DNA from: JBCBRD01 sp039819785 | Lineage (GTDB): Bacteria > Pseudomonadota > Alphaproteobacteria > Rhizobiales > Hyphomicrobiaceae | Assembly: GCA_039819785.1 (NCBI GenBank) | Contig: JBCBRH010000023.1 | Location: 1-64,000, forward strand | Direction: 5' to 3' | DNA length: 64,000 bases | Shown: piece by piece, positions 9,196 through 16,308 of the stretch | Layout of the letters: every line of letters begins with the position of its first letter | Position numbering within the stretch: the first letter of the stretch is position 1 | Notes under the pieces: model-generated | What the model saw: the letters and a program-made list of their open reading frames with translations, nothing else | What the model was told of the DNA's origin: nothing | Databases searched by the model: none | Translations under genes and position numbers: made by a program

Positions 9196-9687
9196 ATGAC
9201 ACAAACAGCATCCACCACTTCAACGTCTTACAATGAAACAACCGCAGCTTTTGGATCGACCGCAAACGGCGCAACGTCCGACGTGATCGCCTGGACGCTG
9301 GTCCGCCTTGTGACCGGTTTGACCCTTGTCCCCCATGGCGCGCAAAAACTGTTCGGCTGGTTCGGCGGGTACGGCATCGAAGGCACCGCGGGCTTTTTCG
9401 AACAGTCCTTGGGCCTGTACCCCGGTGTCCTGTTCGCTGTTGTCGCCGGACTGACCGAATTCGTTGGCGGCTTGCTGCTTGCAGCCGGCGCATTGACACG
9501 ACTCACCGCCTTGGCGGCCGTGGCTTTGATGGGCTACGCAGCATTCGTCGTTCACTGGAGCAACGGCTTTTTCTGGACGGATGGCGGCCTTGAGTTCCCG
9601 CTGATGTGGATGGTCATCGCGCTCGCACTTGTTATCCGCGGTGGTGGTCGTTGGTCAGCCGATCATGCCGTTGGGTTCAAATATTGA
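9196..9687 (+). CDS. DoxX family membrane protein
   Basis: At 163 residues it has four predicted membrane helices after a Ser/Thr-rich N-terminus. The DoxX signature is clear: RLVTGLTLVPHGAQKLFGWF in helix 1, then TEFVGGLLLAAGALTRLTAL. DoxX-type proteins are small inner-membrane redox-associated proteins; in mycobacteria one is part of a membrane oxidoreductase complex linked to thiol stress. The strong ribosome site GAGGAG lies 8 nt before the ATG. Pirin followed by DoxX under a divergent LysR is a common proteobacterial module, so the two proteins probably answer the same redox or electrophile signal. Confidence 0.92.
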   Translation: MTQTASTTSTSYNETTAAFGSTANGATSDVIAWTLVRLVTGLTLVPHGAQKLFGWFGGYGIEGTAGFFEQSLGLYPGVLFAVVAGLTEFVGGLLLAAGALTRLTALAAVALMGYAAFVVHWSNGFFWTDGGLEFPLMWMVIALALVIRGGGRWSADHAVGFKY

Positions 9688-9712
9688 ACCATCACACTTC
9701 GACAATAACAAA

Positions 9713-9742
9713 CAGGCCGGCATCCAGTGCGACGCCGGCCTG
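9713..9742. terminator. terminator between convergent doxX and the Rieske operon
   Basis: A 9-bp perfect stem (caggccggc / gccggcctg) with a 12-nt loop. Reading on the minus strand, it is followed by tttgttattgtcg, a T-rich run, so it fits best as the rho-independent terminator of the minus-strand operon ending at 9790. It can also stop doxX transcripts. Confidence 0.7.
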
Positions 9743-9789
9743 TCACTGCGTCCGTCTGTGGGACGCGAGGTCTTCCCGGTTTTCTTGCC

Positions 9790-10026
9790 TCAACCGGCTT
9801 TGCCAGAGGCAACGCGTCGGATGAGTTTTGTCAGCACATGCGCGACAGTCAACAGCATGAACATGGCGAGTAGGGCGCAAACAATCCGCATCGAGTTCAA
9901 GAGCGTCGGTCCGGTATACTGAGGCATAACCTGCCAGATCCAATAGCACGCCCAAACGAGCAGGCCGGCCAAACCCAGGCCTAAGATGTGCACGAAAAGC
10001 GGCGGCATGGGGTTTTCTTTGGCCAT
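9790..10026 (-). CDS. small two-helix membrane protein, last gene of the Rieske operon
   Basis: This 78-residue protein has two clear hydrophobic segments (roughly residues 9-30 and 45-66) and a basic C-terminus, so both ends probably face the cytoplasm. GAGGAGG lies 10 nt before its ATG. It follows the anchored Cys4 protein by only 26 nt and precedes the terminator at 9713-9742, so it is read as the fifth gene of the operon. I do not recognise the family. A structural subunit of the neighbouring membrane redox complex is an inference from position. Confidence 0.7.
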   Translation of the reverse strand: MAKENPMPPLFVHILGLGLAGLLVWACYWIWQVMPQYTGPTLLNSMRIVCALLAMFMLLTVAHVLTKLIRRVASGKAG

Positions 10027-10052
10027 CAGCGGACTGCCTCCTCAAACACGTG

Positions 10053-10823
10053 TCACAGCGGCTTCACGCGCGCCGGATTGATCAGCACCACCAACAGGTC
10101 ACCACGACGCTCAATGCGTCCGACAATCTCAACCGGCTGCGCCACCAGATCGAGAATGCGGCCGGTCAATGGCGCACCGCTTGTGTCGCCCATCAGAAAA
10201 AAGTCCTGCCCTTCCACCATACCCGTCGCAACGAACACGGGTGGCGCCCCCCCGATCAGACAGAGGTTGGCGCACGCCTTGTGTGACAGGCCACGCCCCG
10301 GTCGCATAGCACCGGCAACACACTTCCCATCACAAATTTCACCGGTCATACGCCAGCGTCCCAGGTCTTCACGCGTCACCGGTGACGGCACGTTGTCGGC
10401 TTCCGCCGCCGTCAGTTTGCCAACTTGCAGCATATCGAGATCGCCGCGCTTAAGCAGAATCCCAGACGCATCCACAACCTGGCCATTCAAGGCCTCCGCC
10501 TGTCTTTGAACCCCGCGTTTGCCTTGGCCGGTCAACATGATGGACCGCCCCTCGGGAAACCGCTCGGTGGGGCGGGCATGCAGCACCGGGTAAGGCATCG
10601 CCTGGATGACACCGGTCAGCTTTTGTTGCCCGGCCCCCCAAAGAAACTGTCCGGCACCTTGTGCATTCTGGCCCGTGCCAATCAGAAGCCCGGCACCGGC
10701 AAACAGGCCGATCAGAAAAACCGAGACCATGGGTAGGAACCAACGCAGCGACCCAGGTGCTGAATTGATATAGCCAACGAAAAAACCATCGTCGTCTGGC
10801 TTGGTGGTATCGCGTGGGCTCAT
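10053..10823 (-). CDS. membrane-anchored protein with two CxxxC motifs
   Basis: This 256-residue protein has a short polar N-terminus, one membrane segment (about 29-51) and a long soluble domain. The domain carries two CxxxC motifs, C164/C168 (CDGKC) and C184/C188 (CANLC), with H181 between them. Its strongest block is GAMRPGRGLSHKACANLC followed by GGAPPVFVATG, which looks like a family signature around a metal or disulfide site. The start overlaps the stop of the Rieske gene by 4 nt (ATGA), so it is translationally coupled to it. From anchor topology the domain is likely periplasmic. I know no assigned function; an electron-transfer or metal-site partner of the Rieske protein is inference. 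Confidence 0.75.
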   Translation of the reverse strand: MSPRDTTKPDDDGFFVGYINSAPGSLRWFLPMVSVFLIGLFAGAGLLIGTGQNAQGAGQFLWGAGQQKLTGVIQAMPYPVLHARPTERFPEGRSIMLTGQGKRGVQRQAEALNGQVVDASGILLKRGDLDMLQVGKLTAAEADNVPSPVTREDLGRWRMTGEICDGKCVAGAMRPGRGLSHKACANLCLIGGAPPVFVATGMVEGQDFFLMGDTSGAPLTGRILDLVAQPVEIVGRIERRGDLLVVLINPARVKPL

Positions 10824-11977
10824 GCTGTCACTCCCGGTGTCGCTGATCCATCCGTCGTGGGTCCAGAAGACGCCGCCTTGCTGGCGGGTGCTGATGATCC
10901 CACGGCCTGAGCGTCCAACGGCAGTGGCGATACGATCGGTTCAACGAATGTCCCTGGCGGGTTGGCGCGAGGGTCCAGATGTATGACGCCATCCGTGAGC
11001 TTCAGCCGGTACGTTGCAATCTTCTCTGTAAATGGCGCAGGCGCACATCCATCTTCCGGCCGATACTGAAATCCATGCCAGGGGCACGTGACACAACCAT
11101 CGACGATGCGGCCTTCACCCAGCGGGCCGTTCTGGTGCGCACAGGCATTTGTGAGCGCCGACAGCTTTTCACCATGCCGGAAAACAGCAACCTTCTCGCC
11201 ATTGGGGAGCATCACGATCTTGGCCCGCCCATCCTGAAAATTCCCTGCCGGGGCAATCGCAATCCATGTGCTCACCTCGGGTGCGCTGACAACAGCCTGC
11301 CGCCCTTCATCTCGCCAATCCGCGTAAAGGGCCGCCACATGCAGTCCGACGACACACGCTACACTTGCCAGTGTCACGACCAGAAAGGCCCCATTTCGCC
11401 CATCTTGCAGATATCCAAGCGCGATATGCGCGATCACGGCGGCATAGGCAAAATAGATGGCCATATGCATCGCCTTCCAAACCGGAGGCGTCAAAAATTT
11501 GAGCCAGAAGTCGTGGCTGGTCACGGCCAGCACGATCAGCACGAACAGCGCAAAAATCCCAAAGGCCTCGAACGGAAAGCCAAGCACCTGTCCGAAACTG
11601 GTGTTGGACGACAAGAGCGCCACGTAACGATCCGTCGGCGAAAAATTGTAGTACCAGTCAAGAACGAAAGCCGCATGCGTGAACGCAACCGCTGCCGTGA
11701 TCACACCGATGTGCCGGCGGTTATAAAGGACAGGCAGAAACCGACGATCAAGCCGTGCCGCCGGACCGATGCACAACACGACGGTTAGCATCAAAAACGC
11801 ACACGTCCCGAAAGCGCGGATCCGTTGAATTTGTCCATCCGTTGCGCGGGCGCCTTCGGACAATTGCGGCGCGAGGTTCAAGAACAACAAGATGTACACC
11901 GCAACCATTGCGATGAGGACCACATCGTAGATGATCTTGGCGCGGTTCCATTGAACCGGCTCATAAAGAACGCTCAT
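10820..11977 (-). CDS. ferric-reductase-type membrane protein fused to a Rieske [2Fe-2S] domain
   Basis: Residues 1-220 form a ferric-reductase-like membrane domain with about six helices. Candidate haem ligands are H101, H155, H171, H184 and H213. Residues 235-330 form a Rieske domain with ligands C279-x-H281 and C298-x2-H301 (CAHQNGPLGEG and CPWHGFQY). A Pro/Ala/Ser-rich tail of about 50 residues follows. The protein can pass electrons between membrane haem and a [2Fe-2S] cluster; no flavin or NAD(P) domain is present, so the donor must be another protein or quinol. It overlaps the 52-residue gene before it and the Cys4 gene after it by 4 nt each. Confidence 0.88.
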   Translation of the reverse strand: MSVLYEPVQWNRAKIIYDVVLIAMVAVYILLFLNLAPQLSEGARATDGQIQRIRAFGTCAFLMLTVVLCIGPAARLDRRFLPVLYNRRHIGVITAAVAFTHAAFVLDWYYNFSPTDRYVALLSSNTSFGQVLGFPFEAFGIFALFVLIVLAVTSHDFWLKFLTPPVWKAMHMAIYFAYAAVIAHIALGYLQDGRNGAFLVVTLASVACVVGLHVAALYADWRDEGRQAVVSAPEVSTWIAIAPAGNFQDGRAKIVMLPNGEKVAVFRHGEKLSALTNACAHQNGPLGEGRIVDGCVTCPWHGFQYRPEDGCAPAPFTEKIATYRLKLTDGVIHLDPRANPPGTFVEPIVSPLPLDAQAVGSSAPASKAASSGPTTDGSATPGVTA

Positions 11978-12132
11978 GAGTTGGTCTCCGCGCTTGGGGG
12001 TTCGATCCGCTCAGGCGTGCGGTTTTCAACCTGTATCCGCTGCATCATCAAGGCCGCAAAGAGCATTGCGGGCAATGCGAAAGCCAGAACAACCCAGATC
12101 AAACGATGAGCATGCCGATGCGGTGTCTTCAT
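11974..12132 (-). CDS. 52-residue single-span membrane protein
   Basis: The protein begins MKTPHRHAHRLIWVV and has one hydrophobic span of about 18 residues, then a polar tail ending in ETNS. The His-rich basic N-terminus suggests that it faces the cytoplasm with the tail in the periplasm. It is supported by position: the start lies 3 nt after the stop of the 74-residue gene, and its TGA overlaps the ATG of the Rieske gene (ATGA). Such coupling makes a real gene likely in spite of its size. Single-span peptides of this kind are often small subunits of membrane haem complexes; that role is inferred. Confidence 0.68.
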   Translation of the reverse strand: MKTPHRHAHRLIWVVLAFALPAMLFAALMMQRIQVENRTPERIEPPSAETNS

Positions 12133-12135
12133 CGC

Positions 12136-12360
12136 CTAATCACTCTGTTTTGAATCTGCGCGCTCAAGTTCCAGCCATCGCACCAGAACAATGGGCCAGA
12201 GCACGATAATTCCGGGAATGAGTAGCGGCCGAAACGCGTATGACCCACGGGCATCTTCATCAATCCGATCAATACCAATGAGCAAAAAAGCAACCGCGGC
12301 GACTGCACCTATTATACCGTAGCCTTGCACCAACAAAATCAAAACGGCCGCGATTTCCAT
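12136..12360 (-). CDS. 74-residue membrane protein, first gene of the Rieske operon
   Basis: Two hydrophobic segments (about 4-28 and 43-62) flank a charged loop (DRIDEDARG); the C-terminus is acidic and basic (LELERADSKQSD). It starts the minus-strand run of five membrane genes with gaps of 3, -4, -4 and 26 nt. I do not recognise the family. Its promoter should lie in 12361-12460. It was judged real because of its hydrophobic pattern and tight spacing to the next gene. Confidence 0.65.
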   Translation of the reverse strand: MEIAAVLILLVQGYGIIGAVAAVAFLLIGIDRIDEDARGSYAFRPLLIPGIIVLWPIVLVRWLELERADSKQSD

Positions 12361-12577
12361 CTCGTCAATTCCATCGTCTGATGTGCACGTTGAACATGGG
12401 TTCAGGGACCACAGTTGGATACATGACGATCACCGCCAGGTCCATCGCGCCCGCCCACTGCTTTGGATTCAGACCGATCAAAGCGTGTCACGAAATTTTC
12501 AACTGGGCCAGACGGTAACTGGATCTATAGCCTAAACCCCAAACTCCCCGGACACTTTGAACCCTCAAAGTCTAAGA

Positions 12578-12605
12578 CCCAGACTCTGGATCCCAGACTC
12601 CGGAT
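12578..12605. repeat. 14-bp tandem repeat, two full copies plus a partial
   Basis: The units cccagactctggat and cccagactccggat lie head to tail (13 of 14 identical), followed by a partial third (cccagat) at 12606-12612. They sit about 50 nt upstream of the gamma-glutamylcyclotransferase start. Two copies are too few for a CRISPR array; it may be replication slippage or a binding site. Confidence 0.6.
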
Positions 12606-12654
12606 CCCAGATTTCAAGTCCAAGAACCAAAGACCACACAGGATCGAAACCAGC

Positions 12655-13197
12655 ATGGCACCAGCGGCACACCAGGCGATCTACTTCGCCTATGGCTCGA
12701 ACATGATGACAACCCGCCTCCAAGCCAGGTGCACAACAGCAAGACCAATCGGCGTCGCTACGCTGGACGGATACAACGTCGGTTTCAACAAACAAAGTTC
12801 TGATGGATCAGGCAAGGCAGGCCTCATCGAAGAGCTTGGGGCGACGACCTTCGGCGTCGCTTTCACAATCGATATGAGTGACCTGATCACTCTCGATCGT
12901 TTCGAGGGTACCGGATACGCACGCGTCTCAAACCTTATGATCCAGATGGTGCGGACGCAGGGTGGCAGCGCAATCCTGCCAAGCGCTCCCATTGATGCGG
13001 TGAGCTATCTCCCGCGTCAGATCACACAGGGACTGAAACCCTACGACTGGTATCTTGGCCTGATCTTGGCGGGCTGCCGCGAGCATGCACTGCCGGAAAC
13101 CTACTGGTCGGAAATCGCGCAAGCGGCAGCAGATCCTGACCCGGACCCGTCGCGTGCAGCAGCGAGGGAAGCGCACCGATTGCTGAAAAGCATCTGA
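12655..13197 (+). CDS. gamma-glutamylcyclotransferase-like protein
   Basis: The 180-residue protein opens with the GGCT-fold nucleotide AIYFAYGSNMMTTRLQARC, the YGSN loop that binds the gamma-glutamyl group. FGVAFTIDMSDLITLDRFEG follows, with the acidic residues expected at the active site in this fold. Such enzymes cut gamma-glutamyl amino acids or related isopeptides to release 5-oxoproline; distant homologues act on other gamma-glutamylamines. The ATG at 12655 is chosen because similarity begins there. The frame is open back to 12463, but that stretch is low-complexity and contains the tandem repeat. It stands alone, with no operon partner. Confidence 0.85.
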   Translation: MAPAAHQAIYFAYGSNMMTTRLQARCTTARPIGVATLDGYNVGFNKQSSDGSGKAGLIEELGATTFGVAFTIDMSDLITLDRFEGTGYARVSNLMIQMVRTQGGSAILPSAPIDAVSYLPRQITQGLKPYDWYLGLILAGCREHALPETYWSEIAQAAADPDPDPSRAAAREAHRLLKSI

Positions 13198-13359
13198 ACG
13201 TGCGGCATCGCACCAAGCAATGCCCGCTCGAAAAAATGCGGCGAACTACGCCTTTTTTACGCGAAGGTCTACTGCTCAAAACAGACTCAACCGGTTAATG
13301 TGCCAATGATACACAGCCAGATAAGTCACTGTTGATGCGTTGCTTTAGGAGCTGGGCTA

Positions 13360-16224
13360 ATGTCTGGGTCAATTTTTCTCGACACCATCGAACTCAGTAT
13401 TTCAGAGACCGATGGCCAAGCCCTGGTACCCGTTCGGCGCACCGGCGACCTGTCCCAGGCTGTCACGATCGAGTATGGCCTGACGGGGATCGAGGCCACG
13501 CCCGGCGCAGACTTCGTGGCAACCAATGGCACGCTCACTCTTCTCCCGGGCCAGAGCACAGGCGTGATCCCGGTGACAATCCTCAACGACGGGATTTCCG
13601 AACCCACCGAAACCGTTGTCGTCTCACTCATCAATGTGGACAGCGGCTTTCTCCAGGCCCCACGGACGGCGCGCGTCTCAATTCTTGACGATGAAAACCC
13701 TGTCAACGATCCCCCGCAACCGCCGCTGCAATCGGACTATAACGTCAACGAAGTAGCAGCCGTCACCGGGCTCTCCCAACCCATCGACTTGGAATTCGCA
13801 CCAGCCTCGTTGCAACCAGGCGGGTCATCCGGCATCGCGTACGTCGCGGAAAAAGGCGGCATCATCAAAGTCGTCAACACCGCGACCGGGCAGACGCTTT
13901 CCGAGTTCGTTGATATCTCCGACCAGGTCAACAACCGGCAGGATCGCGGCCTACTCGACATCGCGCTTGACCCAAACTTTCCCGACAACCCGTTTGTCTA
14001 CGCGTTCTACGTCGTCGATCCCCCCGAAAGTCAGGGCCTGTCTGGCAACGCAGGCCCCAACGGCGGCGGCAACCGCTTTGCGCACGTCGTCCGCTTTGAG
14101 GCCGATGCCGCAACCAACTTCCAGACAGCGATCGCAGGCAGCGAAACGGTGCTTGTGGGTGGCGCCGGACAATCCTTGAACGACATATCCGGTTTAGGCG
14201 CAGTCGATTCCACCTCAAACTTTTCCCAGTCCCCATCCGACATCGATACAGCAACAGGCGAGTTCATCGACGATTACATCAAAGTGGATTCCCGCTCCCA
14301 TGCCGGCGGCGCATTGGCCTTCGGTCCTGACGGTGCGCTCTACATCTCGATCGGGGATGGTACCTCCTTCAACGCCGTCGATGCCCGTACCGAAAGTGTC
14401 CAGGACATCGGCAGCTTGTCTGGCAAGGTCCTCCGCGTTGATCCCGAAACAGGCCTCGGCCTCGCCGACAACCCCTTTGCAGCCCAAGCCTCGGATCTTT
14501 CAGCGAATGAAGCCCGGGTCTATCAACTTGGCCTGCGCAACCCGTTTTCCATGAGCTTCGACGACGCCGGCCGCCTTTACGTTACGGACACCGGCTGGAA
14601 CTCCTACGAGGAAATCAACTCCGGCCCCGCTGGCGCCAACTTCGGATGGCCGTGGTTCGAAGGCGAAGACGGCGGCGTTCTTCGCCAGACACCGGGCTAC
14701 CAAAATCTTGGCCCCGCCAGCGACTTCTATGCAGCCGTGGCGAACGGCGACATCACCGTTTCCTCGCCCTACCGTGGCTTTGCCCACAACAACAATGCGC
14801 CAGGCTTCCAGTTCAATGCCATTACGGGTGGCGACGTCGATTACTCCGGCGACCAGTATCCAGATGTCTTCCAGAACGATTATTTCTTCACCGATTTCTC
14901 ACAGGGCGAAGTCTTTTCTGTCGATCTGAATGACCGCACGGAACTGAACTACCTATACACAACGACCAACGGGCGCGGCCCGGTCCACTTTACCCAGGGC
15001 CCCGACGGATTTGTCTACGCGGTCGATATCGTGAGCGGGCGCATTATCCGGCTGGAAATCGACGGTGGCCCAACAAACAATCAGGCCCCCGTCGCAGCCG
15101 ACGACAACAGCGCAACCGATCCAACCTCACTTGCACCCGGCCTCAATGTGCTGGCCAATGACAACGACCCCGATGGGAACCAGGGCGGGCTCTCCGTGTT
15201 GGCGGTCGATGGCACACCATCAGCCGTCGGCCAGACCGTCACTGGGTCCAGCGGCGGTGAATTCACGATCACCGCAAACGGCACGGCAACGTTCGACCCC
15301 GAGGGCGCTTTCAACGGCCTCGCCTCCGGCGAGACGGCCACCACGTCGGTGGACTACATCGTGACGGATGCAGCCGGTGCCGTCGACACGGCCACCTATA
15401 CGGTCGCGGTCACAGCCCCGAACACCAACACCGGTTCGATCATTGAGATCAATGCGCGCGGCGATGAAGGTCTCGAAAACATGGACCTGCTGATCGACGG
15501 CGCAGTCGTCGCCAGTTTTGAAAATATTTCGACCGGCGGCGAAACGTACACGTATCAGGCGGAAGGCACGGTCACTGCCGGTCAGGTCCGTGTGGCCTTG
15601 ACAAACGACGTGTACGATCCCGCCAACGGCATCGACTACAACATCACCGTCGACAACATCATCATCGATGGAGAGGTCTTCGAGACCGAAGCCGACACCG
15701 TATTCTCAACCGGGACATGGCTTCCCGGCGATGGCATTGCGCCGGGCTTTGGCCGCGGTGATGTTTTAAACGGTCTGGGCTACTTCGAGTATGCCGACGG
15801 TCCAACTGGCGGCAACGGTTCGACGTTAGAGATTTTCGCAGCCGGCCAGACGGGCAATGAGAACATGGCCCTCCTTATCGATGGCGAAGTGGTGGCAACC
15901 TACGATGCGGTGTCATCGGCCGGTGATACGTTTGTCTTCAACACCGACAGCGCAATCACCGCTTCACAGGTGCAAATCGCATTTACCAACGACATCTTCG
16001 ATCCCGCCAACGACATCGACTACAACCTGATCGTTGACGCCATCGCCATCGACGGAACGCGTTTCGAAACTGAAGCCGGAACCGTGTACTCGACCGGCAC
16101 GTGGCGCTTCGAAGACGGCATCATCCCCGGCTTCGGACGCGGCGACATCCTCCACGGCCTTGGCTCGTTCTCCTATGGCGAAGACCCCAACGCCCCACCG
16201 CCAACCGACCTGTTCGTCGCTTAG
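13360..16224 (+). CDS. secreted modular protein: Calx-beta, sugar dehydrogenase-type propeller, two CBM60-like modules
   Basis: The 954 residues divide clearly. Residues 8-112 are a Calx-beta domain (TILNDGISEPTETVVVSLIN). About 125-575 are a glucose/sorbosone dehydrogenase-type beta-propeller (DRGLLDIALDPNF, AGGALAFGPDGALYISIGDG, LGLRNPFSMSFDDAGRLYV). About 580-690 are an Ig/cadherin-like domain (VLANDNDPDG). Two repeats (about 695-810 and 822-935) resemble the Ca-dependent xylan-binding CBM60 type, with NMDLLIDG and NMALLIDG. There is no N-terminal signal peptide. The extreme C-terminus (PPTDLFVA), an acidic residue followed by hydrophobics, fits type I secretion substrates, though no secretion genes are adjacent. 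Likely an extracellular sugar-binding oxidase or adhesin. Confidence 0.85.
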   Translation: MSGSIFLDTIELSISETDGQALVPVRRTGDLSQAVTIEYGLTGIEATPGADFVATNGTLTLLPGQSTGVIPVTILNDGISEPTETVVVSLINVDSGFLQAPRTARVSILDDENPVNDPPQPPLQSDYNVNEVAAVTGLSQPIDLEFAPASLQPGGSSGIAYVAEKGGIIKVVNTATGQTLSEFVDISDQVNNRQDRGLLDIALDPNFPDNPFVYAFYVVDPPESQGLSGNAGPNGGGNRFAHVVRFEADAATNFQTAIAGSETVLVGGAGQSLNDISGLGAVDSTSNFSQSPSDIDTATGEFIDDYIKVDSRSHAGGALAFGPDGALYISIGDGTSFNAVDARTESVQDIGSLSGKVLRVDPETGLGLADNPFAAQASDLSANEARVYQLGLRNPFSMSFDDAGRLYVTDTGWNSYEEINSGPAGANFGWPWFEGEDGGVLRQTPGYQNLGPASDFYAAVANGDITVSSPYRGFAHNNNAPGFQFNAITGGDVDYSGDQYPDVFQNDYFFTDFSQGEVFSVDLNDRTELNYLYTTTNGRGPVHFTQGPDGFVYAVDIVSGRIIRLEIDGGPTNNQAPVAADDNSATDPTSLAPGLNVLANDNDPDGNQGGLSVLAVDGTPSAVGQTVTGSSGGEFTITANGTATFDPEGAFNGLASGETATTSVDYIVTDAAGAVDTATYTVAVTAPNTNTGSIIEINARGDEGLENMDLLIDGAVVASFENISTGGETYTYQAEGTVTAGQVRVALTNDVYDPANGIDYNITVDNIIIDGEVFETEADTVFSTGTWLPGDGIAPGFGRGDVLNGLGYFEYADGPTGGNGSTLEIFAAGQTGNENMALLIDGEVVATYDAVSSAGDTFVFNTDSAITASQVQIAFTNDIFDPANDIDYNLIVDAIAIDGTRFETEAGTVYSTGTWRFEDGIIPGFGRGDILHGLGSFSYGEDPNAPPPTDLFVA

Positions 16225-16245
16225 CGGCGTCGCCAATTCGTGGCA

Positions 16246-16277
16246 CAGGTCTCAACACGCTCAGGTCTCAACACGCC
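16246..16277. repeat. 16-bp tandem duplication
   Basis: The units caggtctcaacacgct (16246-16261) and caggtctcaacacgcc (16262-16277) lie head to tail with 15 of 16 identical. They sit between the convergent propeller and CoA-transferase genes. No hairpin is formed; it is probably a slippage duplication. Confidence 0.6.
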
Positions 16278-16308
16278 AAGGATTGCTCAACGCCAGACGC
16301 TAATCCGG

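Noticed and set aside
12578..12612. CRISPR array
   Set aside because: Units are 14 bp, head to tail without spacers, and only about 2.5 copies exist; no cas gene is present.
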